This document shows positions 44,649 to 53,949 of a DNA stretch of 64,000 nt, one piece after another. The translations under genes and the position numbers were made by a program. The first letter of the stretch is position 1. Each line of letters opens with the position of its first letter. The notes beneath the pieces were generated by a model. That model saw only the letters and a list, made by a program, of their open reading frames with translations. It did no database searches and was not told the origin of the DNA. The stretch spans positions 1 through 64,000 of the forward strand of contig JBHJMN010000011.1 of the NCBI GenBank assembly GCA_042219835.1. The letters run 5' to 3'. This stretch comes from Paenibacillus_G elgii_A (GTDB lineage: Bacteria; Bacillota; Bacilli; Paenibacillales; NBRC-103111).

Positions 44649-45077
44649 ATGAGTTTTTGCTGCGGCGCCAGCATGTTGGGGACCAAAGGGACGCTAAGAC
44701 ATATCCGGACGCAAATTCATAACGTGCCGTTATTGTTCTGCCCGGTATGCCACCGTGTGGAAGTGCACCATCTGGTGGAAAGCGAGTACGAGATCCTTGC
44801 CGAGTATGCGCATGGAGACGGCGCGCCGGAAGTGGACTTCCAAGAGTATGTCGAGCATCGGGATGTTCAGGAGATGTTCGAGAACTGCGTAAATCACGAG
44901 AACGAAGAGCCGCTGGAGGTCGTGCGAAGCCAGATTGATATGGCGCTCGACCTGTTGATGGTGGCCAAAGAAATCGGCGACGCCGAATGGGAGCAGCAGC
45001 TCAAAAAAAGGCTGAACGTGCTCAGCCAGCGCCGACACAAGCTGAAGAATAAAAAGACCATGCGTGGCCTGTCTTAA
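44649..45077 (+). CDS. Cys-containing small protein of unknown function
   Basis: 142 residues. A CxxC pair (FCPVCHRVEVHHL, about 30-42) and an N-terminal CC suggest a zinc-binding knuckle; the remainder is acidic then helical and basic (SQRRHKLKNKK). GGGGGACGAGGACG precedes the ATG. Not recognised beyond YgiT-like zinc-finger flavour. It lies upstream of sigI on the same strand with a 300-base gap containing a large inverted repeat and the sigI promoter. Confidence 0.65.
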   Translation: MSFCCGASMLGTKGTLRHIRTQIHNVPLLFCPVCHRVEVHHLVESEYEILAEYAHGDGAPEVDFQEYVEHRDVQEMFENCVNHENEEPLEVVRSQIDMALDLLMVAKEIGDAEWEQQLKKRLNVLSQRRHKLKNKKTMRGLS

Positions 45078-45142
45078 CAGAACCAACCTTTTGCAAAAAC
45101 GTCCCTTCTTCGCCAAGCTTCTTTGCAGGCAAAGACAGCGCC

Positions 45143-45184
45143 GGCATCGGCGCCGTATGCCCATGTGAGTATGGCGCCGATGCC
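45143..45184. repeat. GC-rich inverted repeat upstream of sigI
   Basis: GGCATCGGCGCC (45143-45154) and GGCGCCGATGCC (45173-45184) are perfect 12-base complements around an 18-base loop. No T-run follows, so it is not a standard terminator. The rest of the 45078-45384 gap holds the sigI promoter and nothing else recognised. Confidence 0.6.
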
Positions 45185-45330
45185 GCATGGCGGTGCGGTC
45201 CGGCGCCCGGGCAAGCCTGCCGCGGCTGCGGCTTGGATAGGGACGTTTTTTGCGGCTGGCCCGGTTGGAAAGGCTGCCCTGACCGACATAAAAATTTCTT
45301 AGAAAATATAGGCGTACAGCCCTCGAAATG

Positions 45331-45359
45331 ACCCCCGTAATCGTATAAGCGAGAGCGAA
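45331..45359 (+). promoter_or_regulatory. SigI-type autoregulatory promoter
   Basis: ACCCCC at 45331-45336 and CGAA at 45356-45359, 19 bases apart, 26 bases before the sigI start. These match the -35 and -10 elements described for SigI-dependent promoters in Bacillus and Clostridium, and sigI operons are autoregulated. Confidence 0.7.
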
Positions 45360-45384
45360 ATTTTTAAGCAGAGAGGTGGAACGA

Positions 45385-46194
45385 TTGCTGCTGGTTTTAT
45401 TTAAGAAATTTCTCGGAAAACGCCAGGCACACCACTCGGATTCCGCGGATGCGCAAACGCCGGAACAAATCGTCATTTTGATTCAAGAAGGTGATCTACG
45501 CCTTCGCAATCAATTCATCACCGATTACCAACCTTATGTTGCGAAGGTAACGAGCAGATTTTGCAAAAGATATGTGGACCCGGCCCGGGACGATGAGTTC
45601 AGCATCGCACTCGGCGCCTTCAATGAAGCGATCAATCAGTTTTCGCCGCAAGCCGGAAGGTCGTTTCTCGGATTTTCCGAACAGGTCATCCGCCGGCGGC
45701 TCATCGACTATGTCCGCAAGGAACAACGCTTCTCGCAGCAAATTCCGTACAGCACATTTGAGGTGGAGGACGAGGAGGACAACATTGTCAATCCGGTCGA
45801 AATCCATCAGGCTGTCGAACAGTACGAGAAGCAGAAGGGAATGGAGGAACGGCGCAGCGAGATTATCGATCTGAACCGCTGTCTGTCCGAATTCGGTATC
45901 CGCTTCGGAGATTTGGTCGATGCTTCCCCTAAGCACGACGACTCGCGTCAGGCGCTCTTCGGTATTGCCAAGACGCTTTCGAAGGACGGCGAGCTGATGC
46001 GGCTTATGGTATCCAAGCGGATGCTTCCGATTAAGGAGCTGCTGGCTCAAGTGAAGGTTTCGCGCAAGACGCTGGAACGAAACCGCAAATTTATTATTAC
46101 TGTTGCTCTGATATATCAAGGACCTTATCCGTATCTCAGAGATTACCTACATATTAGAGAGGATCATGAAAAAGGGGAAGATGTCCGTGAATAA
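45385..46194 (+). CDS. sigI: RNA polymerase sigma factor SigI
   Basis: 269 residues. Region 2 is seen in RNQFITDYQPYVAKVTSRFC to RRLIDYVRKEQRF, and the SigI-specific C-terminal domain in LMVSKRMLPIKELLAQVKVSRKTLERNRKFI. SigI drives heat-shock and wall genes in Bacillus and cellulosome genes in Clostridium. Start: GTG at 45376 lies inside the ribosome binding site AGAGAGGTGG; the TTG at 45385 is better placed. Overlaps its anti-sigma gene by eight bases. Preceded by a SigI-type promoter. Confidence 0.93.
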   Translation: MLLVLFKKFLGKRQAHHSDSADAQTPEQIVILIQEGDLRLRNQFITDYQPYVAKVTSRFCKRYVDPARDDEFSIALGAFNEAINQFSPQAGRSFLGFSEQVIRRRLIDYVRKEQRFSQQIPYSTFEVEDEEDNIVNPVEIHQAVEQYEKQKGMEERRSEIIDLNRCLSEFGIRFGDLVDASPKHDDSRQALFGIAKTLSKDGELMRLMVSKRMLPIKELLAQVKVSRKTLERNRKFIITVALIYQGPYPYLRDYLHIREDHEKGEDVRE

Positions 46195-47743
46195 AGGGGT
46201 CGTGATGGAAATCACGGAAAAAAGCATCGTTGTGATGCGTCCGGACGGCAAGTTCGAGCGGGTGCCCCGCAAGAAGCGGACTTGCGAAATCGGCGAAGAG
46301 ATCGTTTATGCGGATAGCGGCATCATTTGGAGAAGTCCTTCCGTCGCCGGCCGTTCGGCGATTGCGGCAGCCGTCGTCTTCGGTCTGGTCTTGTTTGCCA
46401 GCTTCAACGGGAAGTTGGGCAGTCCCGAGGTGGTAGCTTACATCTCGATGGACATTAACCCGAGCATCGAGATGGGCATCGACGGCAAAGAGAACGTTCT
46501 TGAGCTGCGGGGGCTTAACGACGATGGAGCGGTACTGGCGCAGGAGGTCGACTACAAAGGGAAAACGCTGGAGGCCGTCACCTCGAGGCTGTTGGACAAG
46601 GCCGAGCAGGGCCCGCTTGCCAAGCAAGAGGCGGAGATCGTCATTGCCAGCACCGTCGTCGGGTCTAAGGGCCAGGTGAGCGATGTTGGCATTGCCGAGA
46701 AGCTGCGCAAGCAGGTAACCAAGCATATTCAAGAGGCGCACCCGACTAAAGTCGAAGCTTACCAGATCGCTTCGTTCGCCGCGCCGCAGGAGGTGCGGGA
46801 GGCCGCCTCCCAGAATGGTATCTCCATGGGCAAGTACACCGTATATTTGAATGCCAAAAGCAACGGAGAGAGCGTAACCCTCGACGAATTGAAGAGAGAA
46901 TCGGTCTTGCAGATCTCCAAGCAGAAGCCGGAAGTGGCCAAGCTCATTCAACCGGATAAGCTTCCGACAAAAGCGGACATCAAGAAGATGGTGGAGGAAG
47001 AAAAGAACGGAGAGCTGGACAAGAAGCTGGAGGAGCAACTGAAAGACCGCAAGCAAGACAACGGCAAGAATGGAAAAAACGGCAAAAATGATTCGAAAAA
47101 CGACTCGAAAAACGACCCCAAGAATAACAACTCCAAGAACGACTCGAGAAGCGATTCGAAGAACGATCCAAAAAAGCCCGGTAGCACAACCGGGAACGGC
47201 GGAAAAGACAAAAACAAAGACGACGATAAATACGACGATAGAAGCAACGATAGAAACAGCAATAAGCGGGGCAGCGATAGAGACGACAAATCCGCAGACC
47301 AAGGAAAGACGACGCCGGTCAATACAAGGTCCGGCAGTACGCCTCCTGCGGGCACGAAGCCGGGAGCGACGAATCCCGGCACGTCGCGTCCTGGCAATAA
47401 AAACGACGACAAGAAGGAAGACGACCGGAAAAAAGAGGACGATCGTCAAAAGAACGACCGTTCCGGTTCGAATTCGAAAGACCGGGAGGACGACCGGAAG
47501 AAGGAAGAGTCCGCCAATTCGAACGATGAGCGCCGGCGCGACGATGCAGACAAGAGCGTTGACGAATCTAAAAAGAAAGAGCAAAGCCAACAGAAGGAAC
47601 AGGATAAAAAGAAGGAATCCGACAGCAGGAAAACGGACGACGCCAACAATAAAAAGCCAGCCGGAGATGCGAAGAAGAAAGACGATAACAAGTCGGACAA
47701 TTCCCGAAAGAAAGAGGACGATCAGGGGGAGGATGAGCAGTAG
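46187..47743 (+). CDS. rsgI: Anti-sigma-I factor RsgI with long disordered tail
   Basis: 518 residues. An N-terminal anti-sigma domain (NKGVVMEITEKSIVVM, about 1-50) binds SigI; one membrane helix follows (about 57-73), then the extracytoplasmic RsgI domain with DINPSIEMGID, whose Asn91-Pro92 bond corresponds to the autocleavage site described for RsgI proteins. From about residue 270 the chain is Lys/Asp/Asn/Ser repeats to the end, with no carbohydrate-binding module. Start: GTG at 46187 has AAGGGGA eight bases upstream and begins the conserved N-K-G-V-V; ATGs at 46166 and 46181 are alternatives. Cotranslated with sigI, closed by a terminator. Confidence 0.92.
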   Translation: MNKGVVMEITEKSIVVMRPDGKFERVPRKKRTCEIGEEIVYADSGIIWRSPSVAGRSAIAAAVVFGLVLFASFNGKLGSPEVVAYISMDINPSIEMGIDGKENVLELRGLNDDGAVLAQEVDYKGKTLEAVTSRLLDKAEQGPLAKQEAEIVIASTVVGSKGQVSDVGIAEKLRKQVTKHIQEAHPTKVEAYQIASFAAPQEVREAASQNGISMGKYTVYLNAKSNGESVTLDELKRESVLQISKQKPEVAKLIQPDKLPTKADIKKMVEEEKNGELDKKLEEQLKDRKQDNGKNGKNGKNDSKNDSKNDPKNNNSKNDSRSDSKNDPKKPGSTTGNGGKDKNKDDDKYDDRSNDRNSNKRGSDRDDKSADQGKTTPVNTRSGSTPPAGTKPGATNPGTSRPGNKNDDKKEDDRKKEDDRQKNDRSGSNSKDREDDRKKEESANSNDERRRDDADKSVDESKKKEQSQQKEQDKKKESDSRKTDDANNKKPAGDAKKKDDNKSDNSRKKEDDQGEDEQ

Positions 47744-47785
47744 AAGGATTAAATCATTAGGTGCCGGTATATCGCTCTCTATCCC

Positions 47786-47834
47786 AAAAAACCGTTACCG
47801 AAGCGGTCATGCCGCTCGGGTAACGGTTTTTTTG
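47786..47834 (+). terminator. Terminator of sigI-rsgI
   Basis: AAAAAACCGTTACCG (47786-47800) with CGGGTAACGGTTTTTT (47817-47832), plus an inner AGCGG/CCGCT stem and a T-run. Confidence 0.9.
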
Positions 47835-47971
47835 GAGCTGATTTCACATATTCACATAAAAAAAACCAAATGGCCCACCGATAAAATGGAAGAGAGGCGC
47901 TCGGCAATAAGGGAGGGGGCGCGCACAAGTCAGCAGCATAGTTTACCACAGAAGCCAAGGAAGGTGTACAG

Positions 47972-50182
47972 ATGCTAAGGAAAGCCATCGCAGCGGTATC
48001 CATCGCAAGTCTTGTATTCGGCGCTTCACTTTCCAGTATCGCAGCGGCGGACAATCAAGTTCCTGCCTTTGACGATCTGAGAGATCACTGGTCGAAGAAC
48101 GAAGTGGAGTATCTTGTACAGAAGGGGATCGTCGACGGAGTCATCCAAAACGGACAGCCCGTGATCCTGCCGGAGCAAAGCATTACAAGAGCGGAGTACA
48201 TCAAGCTGCTTGTCTCCGCACGGGTGGCGAAGCTGAACGAACCGGCAGAGAGCTCGTTTCAAGACGTCGCTTCCTCCCATTGGGCGCTGAAGTATATCGA
48301 AGCGGCCAAAGCGAACGGATGGACCGACGGGTATGAGGACGGGACGTTTAAGCCCGATAGCAAAATAAGCCGAGCGGAAATTGCCGTCTTGATGGTCCGC
48401 AGCTACAATCTCAGGATGCAGGAAGGCAATCCGGTCATATTCGAGGATACGGCGGGCCACTGGGCGAACCATTACGTGAACATTGCCGCTTCGAATAAAA
48501 TCGTCGAAGGTGATACGGTAAATGGAAAGCGCTTTTTTTATCCGGAAAAAGCGGCAACTCGCGCCGAAGGAATGGCGATGCTGAGCCGGTACTTGAAAAC
48601 AACGGAAACTGGCGCCAAAGATCCAAAGAAAGAGACGCCGGCTCCTGCGCCGTCGCCGGCACCGGCTCCAGGCACGACCGGTACGACCAGTGGAGGAAGC
48701 TCCGGCTCCGATTCGAGCTCGGGGTCCGACTCGGATTCCACGCCGAGCCCGAATCCGAATCCGGGTCCGGACGATAAGCAGAAGATTTCGCTCGGCCCGG
48801 AGGATATTAAACATACGATCGGCAAAGGACAGCCGATTGAAGGAACCGACGAGTTGAACAACAAGATCGCTTTGGTTGGTCTGGATTTGAGCTCTTTCAG
48901 CGGCAGCCTCAGCGACATTTTGGTCGATCTGGTGAAACCGAACACGGTATTCGGCCAGCTGTCGGTTCCCGGCTTGACGGGGCCCGTGATCGAATTTTCG
49001 ACCAGCGGGAAGACGTTCGTTTCCGGGACGCTGACATTTAACGTGGCCGGGCTGTCCAATAAACAGAACTTGGCGGCGGCCTATTACAACGAAACAACGA
49101 AGCGCTTCGAATTTTTGCCTGCGGCGTACAATGCGGATCAAGGAACGCTGAGCTTTACAACGACCCACAACAGCAAATACGTGCTGATCGATAAAAAATC
49201 CTGGGAGCAGACGTTCCGGGCGCATCTCTCAACTGTCGTCGACGGTACCTACAAGCCGTATATCGATTTTGCCTTCATCATCGACAGCTCCGCCAGCATG
49301 AGAGACACGGACCCTAAAAATTTGCGCAAAACGGCGGTAACAAGCCTGGTCTATGGCTTGAAGTATGATGCGGCGAGCGCGCTTAAGATGGAGACCGTCA
49401 CGGTGGCCCAATCGGTATACGGGGAAGAAAAAGGATACTACTTTGAATATCCGACCGTAACGAATCAGGTCTATTCCTTGAGCGACCGGTTTGCTATTAT
49501 CGACTTTGATACCAAAGCGCGAACATACGCGACGTTCTCGGCCCACAGCCCGACTGTGACCGGTGCGGTGTACCACATCGACAGCGACGGCGGAACGAAT
49601 ATTTTTGCAGGGGTACGGGAAGCGGTGAGGCTGTACGATACGTACGGAGACAACGGCCAGCGTAAAATCGCTCTGCTGCTGACTGACGGACAAAACAATT
49701 TTGCAACGACCCCAGACGATCTGAACATGCTGAAAGAGGCATTCGAGAAAGGCATCACGATCATCACGATGGGACTGAGCAGAGATGCGGACATCAGCCT
49801 GCTGAAACAAATTGCCGAGTATACCGGCGGGATGTATTTCCAAGTGCAGACAGCCGAGGATCTTGAGGCGTACTTCAAGTCGGCGCTGGAGAACAGCTAT
49901 CATGAAGATAAAGATAAGGACGGCTTGGACGACTTCTACGAGAAAACGGCCGGGATGATGCTGGAGAACGGCATGCTCATCCGGACGAGCACCGACCCGC
50001 TCACCGGCAAAGATACGGACGGGGATGGCTTCACGGATCTGGAAGAAATGGGCGAGCCGGTGGATATGGTCATTACGGCGGATATGATGCCGGAAGGCAG
50101 CGCGCTGGTAGGTCAAACGGTGAAGGTGTTCAAAAACTTTAAAAGCTTGCCGACCGACAAAAACGACGTACCGAAACCTTAA
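47972..50182 (+). CDS. S-layer homology surface protein with VWA domain
   Basis: 736 residues. A signal peptide (1-26) leads to three SLH domains (about 31-75, 95-140, 158-205; the second has WTDGYEDGTFKPDSKISRAE), which anchor proteins to pyruvylated wall polymer. A Pro/Ser/Gly linker follows, then a region of unknown fold, a VWA domain (about 428-610) with intact MIDAS start DSSASM and GGTN and LTDGQ, and two Asp-rich calcium-type loops (DKDKDGLDDFYE and DTDGDGFTDLEE). AAGGAAGG precedes the ATG. A secreted, wall-bound adhesin or sensor is inferred. Separate transcript just after sigI-rsgI. Confidence 0.9.
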   Translation: MLRKAIAAVSIASLVFGASLSSIAAADNQVPAFDDLRDHWSKNEVEYLVQKGIVDGVIQNGQPVILPEQSITRAEYIKLLVSARVAKLNEPAESSFQDVASSHWALKYIEAAKANGWTDGYEDGTFKPDSKISRAEIAVLMVRSYNLRMQEGNPVIFEDTAGHWANHYVNIAASNKIVEGDTVNGKRFFYPEKAATRAEGMAMLSRYLKTTETGAKDPKKETPAPAPSPAPAPGTTGTTSGGSSGSDSSSGSDSDSTPSPNPNPGPDDKQKISLGPEDIKHTIGKGQPIEGTDELNNKIALVGLDLSSFSGSLSDILVDLVKPNTVFGQLSVPGLTGPVIEFSTSGKTFVSGTLTFNVAGLSNKQNLAAAYYNETTKRFEFLPAAYNADQGTLSFTTTHNSKYVLIDKKSWEQTFRAHLSTVVDGTYKPYIDFAFIIDSSASMRDTDPKNLRKTAVTSLVYGLKYDAASALKMETVTVAQSVYGEEKGYYFEYPTVTNQVYSLSDRFAIIDFDTKARTYATFSAHSPTVTGAVYHIDSDGGTNIFAGVREAVRLYDTYGDNGQRKIALLLTDGQNNFATTPDDLNMLKEAFEKGITIITMGLSRDADISLLKQIAEYTGGMYFQVQTAEDLEAYFKSALENSYHEDKDKDGLDDFYEKTAGMMLENGMLIRTSTDPLTGKDTDGDGFTDLEEMGEPVDMVITADMMPEGSALVGQTVKVFKNFKSLPTDKNDVPKP

Positions 50183-50214
50183 GGCGCGCATGGCGAGTTA
50201 TGGGATACAAAAAG

Positions 50215-50246
50215 CGGGTCTTGCCTTTCGGGGCGGCCCGTTTTTT
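50215..50246 (+). terminator. Terminator after the SLH/VWA gene
   Basis: CGGGTCTTGCC...GGGCGGCCCG hairpin (50215-50240, imperfect) followed by six T. Confidence 0.65.
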
Positions 50247-50379
50247 GCCGTTTTTGGACAGAGAAGTGACGGGGGTTTGCGAGGCGAGGCGTGTTCCGCG
50301 ACTGTTATTTTGGCGCCGGTTGCTCTATAATTGATCCAGAGGAGAACATGTAATTTTTCCATGAGGGAGCGACTTGGAC

Positions 50380-51396
50380 ATGCGTTACACGACATTTGGA
50401 AGCATGGGATACCGCGTGTCTTCGCTCGGTTTCGGGGCGATGAACCTGCCCGGCGTACCGCTCGAACAGGCCCGGGCGGCTCTGAATTACGCGCTTGACG
50501 AAGGGATCAATTACATCGATACGGCCGCAGCCTACCGCAACAGCGAAGAAATTATCGGCGAATGCATTTCGGACCGCCGCTCGGAATATTTTCTGGCGAC
50601 GAAGACGGGAAAACGGGATTATAAGTCGGCCATGGAAGAAATGGAGCGCAGCCTGGACCGGATGAAAACGGACGTCATCGATCTGCTGCAGATTCATTAT
50701 GTCAACACAGTTCAAGAGTTTAAAGCGGCAATGGAAGAGGACGGCGCATATCAGGCGGCGCTAGAGATGAAGCGCAAGGGGCATGTCCGGTTTATCGGTC
50801 TTACCGGGCATCGGCCGGAGCTGCTGGCCAAATGGATCGGCAAAGGACAGTTCGATCAGGTGCTGTTTCACTTGAACTTGGCGCAGCCGTTCGCTTTGGA
50901 CGAGCTGATTCCCGAGGCGACCCGGCAGCAGATGGGGAAGACGGCGATGAAACCGCTCTCGGGCGGGTTTATCCAGCCGGTATCCCAAGCGATCCGTTAC
51001 CCCTACAGCCAGGATGTGCATGTGACGATTTCGGGCATGGTCAGCGTGGACGAGGTGAAGGAAAATATCGCCGCGATGCGGGAAAAAGTCGGAGACGACG
51101 AACGGCGTGAGCTGGAGGCGCTGGCGGTGGAGCTCGGAGCGCATAACTGCCGCCGGTGCAATTACTGCTCCTGTCCGATCGGCGTAACGATCCCCGACAT
51201 TATGATTTCAAGCCAGGTGCGCCGGACGTTCGGCTTGCTGCCGAAGGGCGACGGATTTTACCAGAAGCAAAAGGACAACATATTGTCCTGTGCCGACTAC
51301 GAGCCCTGTCAGGAGAAGCCGCTCTGCCAGCAGCAGTGTCCGTACCATCTGCCGATGCGGCAGGTGGTGATGGAGGCTGCCGGGTATTTCGGCTGA
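50380..51396 (+). CDS. Aldo/keto reductase with Cys-rich C-terminus
   Basis: 338 residues. The AKR catalytic set is visible: Asp and Tyr in YIDTAAAYRNSE, Lys in LATKTGK, His in LLQIHYV. After about 250, two cysteine clusters occur (CRRCNYCSCP and, near the end, CADYEPCQEKPLCQQQCPY), the ferredoxin-like arrangement of the iron-sulfur-associated AKR subgroup. The first four-cysteine cluster includes the CxxC-type spacing of a 4Fe-4S site, but the set is not a canonical double ferredoxin. ATG at 50380 has GAGGGAG at ten bases. Substrate unknown. Confidence 0.88.
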   Translation: MRYTTFGSMGYRVSSLGFGAMNLPGVPLEQARAALNYALDEGINYIDTAAAYRNSEEIIGECISDRRSEYFLATKTGKRDYKSAMEEMERSLDRMKTDVIDLLQIHYVNTVQEFKAAMEEDGAYQAALEMKRKGHVRFIGLTGHRPELLAKWIGKGQFDQVLFHLNLAQPFALDELIPEATRQQMGKTAMKPLSGGFIQPVSQAIRYPYSQDVHVTISGMVSVDEVKENIAAMREKVGDDERRELEALAVELGAHNCRRCNYCSCPIGVTIPDIMISSQVRRTFGLLPKGDGFYQKQKDNILSCADYEPCQEKPLCQQQCPYHLPMRQVVMEAAGYFG

Positions 51397-51455
51397 GGTC
51401 AAGAAGAAACTTTGCGGGGATCAGCGCCCGCTCAAACCGATAAGGAGTGACGAGA

Positions 51456-53087
51456 GTGGAGACGTTGGATCGTTATATTACGCAGGAGCTGAAGCTGCGC
51501 ATCGTATTGGAGAATGAAGAGCGCTTTGGCGGGGCTGGAGCCGGTGAAGCCGGAAGCGAAGCGCCGGCGGGAGCGGAGGGAGACGCGGCGGAGGCCGTCG
51601 CGCTCGCGGTGTTCGTCACGCCGGAGGCGCTGGCGGCGGACGCGTGGACGGAGGCGGCCGGTACGGAGGTGCCGGAGCCGCTCGTCCAAGCGGTCCGCTC
51701 GCTCGCCGCGCGCGGGCGGTTCAAGGGCCGCCTCGGGGACGCCGAGGTGCTGCCCACGCTCGGCCTGATGCCGCGCTATCAGGCCCTGCTGTTCTGCGGC
51801 CTGGGCGACGCCGCCCGCGCCGAAGACACCGACGCCTGGCGCAGCGCAGGCGTCTACGCGGCCCGCGCCGCGCACGAGCACGGGCTCGTGCGCCTCGCGG
51901 CGCCGCTGCCGCGCGCCGGGCGCGCGGCCTCCCGCGAGCTGGCGCAAGCGCTCGCGGAAGGGCTTTGGCTCGGCGCGTACCGCATGCCGAGCTATGCCGC
52001 CGCTGGCGGAGCGCAGCCGCCCGCGCTGCGCGAAGTCGCCCTGCTGCACGGCAGGGCGGAGGCTCCGGACACGCTCGCGGGACTCGAGCGTGCGATCCTC
52101 GCCGCGGAGGCGCTGGCGCTGGCGACAAATGTTGCCCGCGACCTCACGAACTTGCCCGGCAACTATTTGGTGCCGGAGACGCTTGCGCGGGAAGCGCAGG
52201 CCTTGGCCGCCCGGTACGGGCTGGAATGCACGGTGCTCGACGAGCACGGCATTCGCGAGCAGGGTATGGGCGGCCTAGAGGCTGTCGGCAAGGGCAGCGC
52301 GAACCCGCCGCGCATGATTGCTGTCCGCTACCGGGGGACGGCGGAGGAGAACGCCGATGTGATCGGCCTGGTCGGCAAAGGCATCACCTTCGATACCGGC
52401 GGTATCTCGCTCAAGAAGCCGGAAGGAATGGAAGAGATGATCAGCGACATGGGCGGAGCCGCCGTGCTGCTCGGATTGATCCATGCGCTCGGCCGGCTCA
52501 AGCCGCCGGTCAATGCGGTGATCGTCATTCCGGCGGCCGAGAACATGCCTTCCGGCTCGGCTTTCAAGCCGGGCGACGTCATTACGGCGATGAACGGACA
52601 GACGATCGAAGTGCTCAACACGGACGCCGAAGGGCGGATCGTGCTGGCGGACGGTGTGCTGTATGCGAAAGCGCTCGGGGCGACGCGCCTGATCGATGTC
52701 GCGACGCTGACCGGCGCGGTGCTGGTTTGCTTCGGCGACGTGGCGACCGGGGCCGTGGCGAACAACGAGCCGATGCTGCAGGAGCTGCTGTCCGCTGCCA
52801 AGCGGGCGGGAGAGAAGGTGTGGCCTCTGCCGAACTATCCGGAATATCACGACATGCTGAAGAGTCAAGTGGCCGATATCCGGAACGCCACCTCGCGCAG
52901 TTGGGCCGGCAGCATCACGGCCGGGCTGTTCATCGGCTTTTTCGCCGGGGAGACGCCGTGGGCGCATTTGGATACGGGCGGCACGGCATGGCTGTGGAGC
53001 GAACGGGGGACGGAGCCGCTGGGCGGCACGGGGGCGATGGTGCGCACGTTAAGCTGCTATCTGTGCCATTCCGTATTGAACGGGTAG
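51456..53087 (+). CDS. pepA: Leucyl aminopeptidase (M17)
   Basis: 543 residues. The C-terminal M17 catalytic domain has the metal-binding GKGITFDTGGISLKK, DMGGAA and the signature NTDAEGRIVL, with the active Lys and Arg. The N-terminal domain is unusually rich in Ala, Glu and Gly with a stretch of GC-rich low complexity at about 28-50. It removes N-terminal residues from peptides in the cytoplasm and can bind DNA in some bacteria. Start: GTG at 51456 with AAGGAG eight bases upstream is preferred over a GTG at 51447 that lies inside that site. Confidence 0.93.
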   Translation: METLDRYITQELKLRIVLENEERFGGAGAGEAGSEAPAGAEGDAAEAVALAVFVTPEALAADAWTEAAGTEVPEPLVQAVRSLAARGRFKGRLGDAEVLPTLGLMPRYQALLFCGLGDAARAEDTDAWRSAGVYAARAAHEHGLVRLAAPLPRAGRAASRELAQALAEGLWLGAYRMPSYAAAGGAQPPALREVALLHGRAEAPDTLAGLERAILAAEALALATNVARDLTNLPGNYLVPETLAREAQALAARYGLECTVLDEHGIREQGMGGLEAVGKGSANPPRMIAVRYRGTAEENADVIGLVGKGITFDTGGISLKKPEGMEEMISDMGGAAVLLGLIHALGRLKPPVNAVIVIPAAENMPSGSAFKPGDVITAMNGQTIEVLNTDAEGRIVLADGVLYAKALGATRLIDVATLTGAVLVCFGDVATGAVANNEPMLQELLSAAKRAGEKVWPLPNYPEYHDMLKSQVADIRNATSRSWAGSITAGLFIGFFAGETPWAHLDTGGTAWLWSERGTEPLGGTGAMVRTLSCYLCHSVLNG

Positions 53088-53102
53088 AGGCTGGCGAGAC
53101 GC

Positions 53103-53158
53103 AAAAAAGCGGATTTCGCAGCGGCGCTGTTGCGTACGCTTTGAAATCCGCTTTTTTT
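53103..53158 (+). terminator. Terminator of pepA
   Basis: AAAAAAGCGGATTTC (53103-53117) with GAAATCCGCTTTTTTT (53143-53158). Works in both directions, also ending the gene at 53195 on the minus strand. Confidence 0.88.
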
Positions 53159-53194
53159 GCATCCGAAAAGGCTGGGATGCGATCGGTCCGGCAA

Positions 53195-53785
53195 TTAAAC
53201 CTGAAGCTGCTTGCCATCGTTTGCCGTTACCGCGCCGGGCGTAATCATCACCTTCATCGCCGCTTTCTCCAAATCGGCCATCCGAATGAGCAGCCGCGAC
53301 ACTTCGTCGGTTGTATAAGACAAGCTGCGGGTCCGCTCGGCCAATTGCGGAAGGTCGATGCCGATCCACCCCTGCTTGCGGGGATGGAGGGACAAGTCAA
53401 AGGGAAGTACGGCCAGCGCCGCTTCGGTGCTTTCGGAGCCGCCCGCAGCCTTGGCTTCCGGCGTTCCGGAAGATTCACTATTCTCCATACTGTTTAAGTG
53501 AAAATACAGCTTTCGGCTTCGATCCCAACGAATAAATCCGGGCTTGAACGCGATAGTCAGCACCGGGTCGCCGCCGATGGTTTGTTTTATGAACCGGACT
53601 CCGGCTTTCGGCTTCGAGCGAATATATTGATGCCGACCCAGGTCGGGCAAAAATACGACGATCGCGATCGGCAGCGCGCTGGCCGCATGCAAGTAGACGA
53701 TGGATTCATAGTAAACCGAGAGCCCAAGCAAACCGATAAATAAAATAACGGATAATACAAGCAGCCACTTATTTGATTTGAACAT
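53195..53785 (-). CDS. Two-helix membrane protein of unknown function
   Basis: 196 residues from an ATG with GGGGGA nine bases upstream (the frame runs to 53830). Two adjacent membrane helices (about 6-24 and 31-50) are followed by a cytoplasmic domain predicted mixed alpha/beta, with a Ser/Glu/Ala-rich insert in the middle. Not recognised. Single gene, divergent from the oxidoreductase gene. Confidence 0.7.
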   Translation of the reverse strand: MFKSNKWLLVLSVILFIGLLGLSVYYESIVYLHAASALPIAIVVFLPDLGRHQYIRSKPKAGVRFIKQTIGGDPVLTIAFKPGFIRWDRSRKLYFHLNSMENSESSGTPEAKAAGGSESTEAALAVLPFDLSLHPRKQGWIGIDLPQLAERTRSLSYTTDEVSRLLIRMADLEKAAMKVMITPGAVTANDGKQLQV

Positions 53786-53949
53786 GAATGTAAATCCCCC
53801 AGATGATCCGGCATTTTGAAAAACAGCCAATACTCTTATTCTACCATAACCTTCACAGCCTTTGAAAGCGGTCAGTCTGATTGCGTATTGTCAATTTTTT
53901 GTAAGGCTTGTGTCAACATGAACCAATCCTAAATCGGGGGGACATCCGA

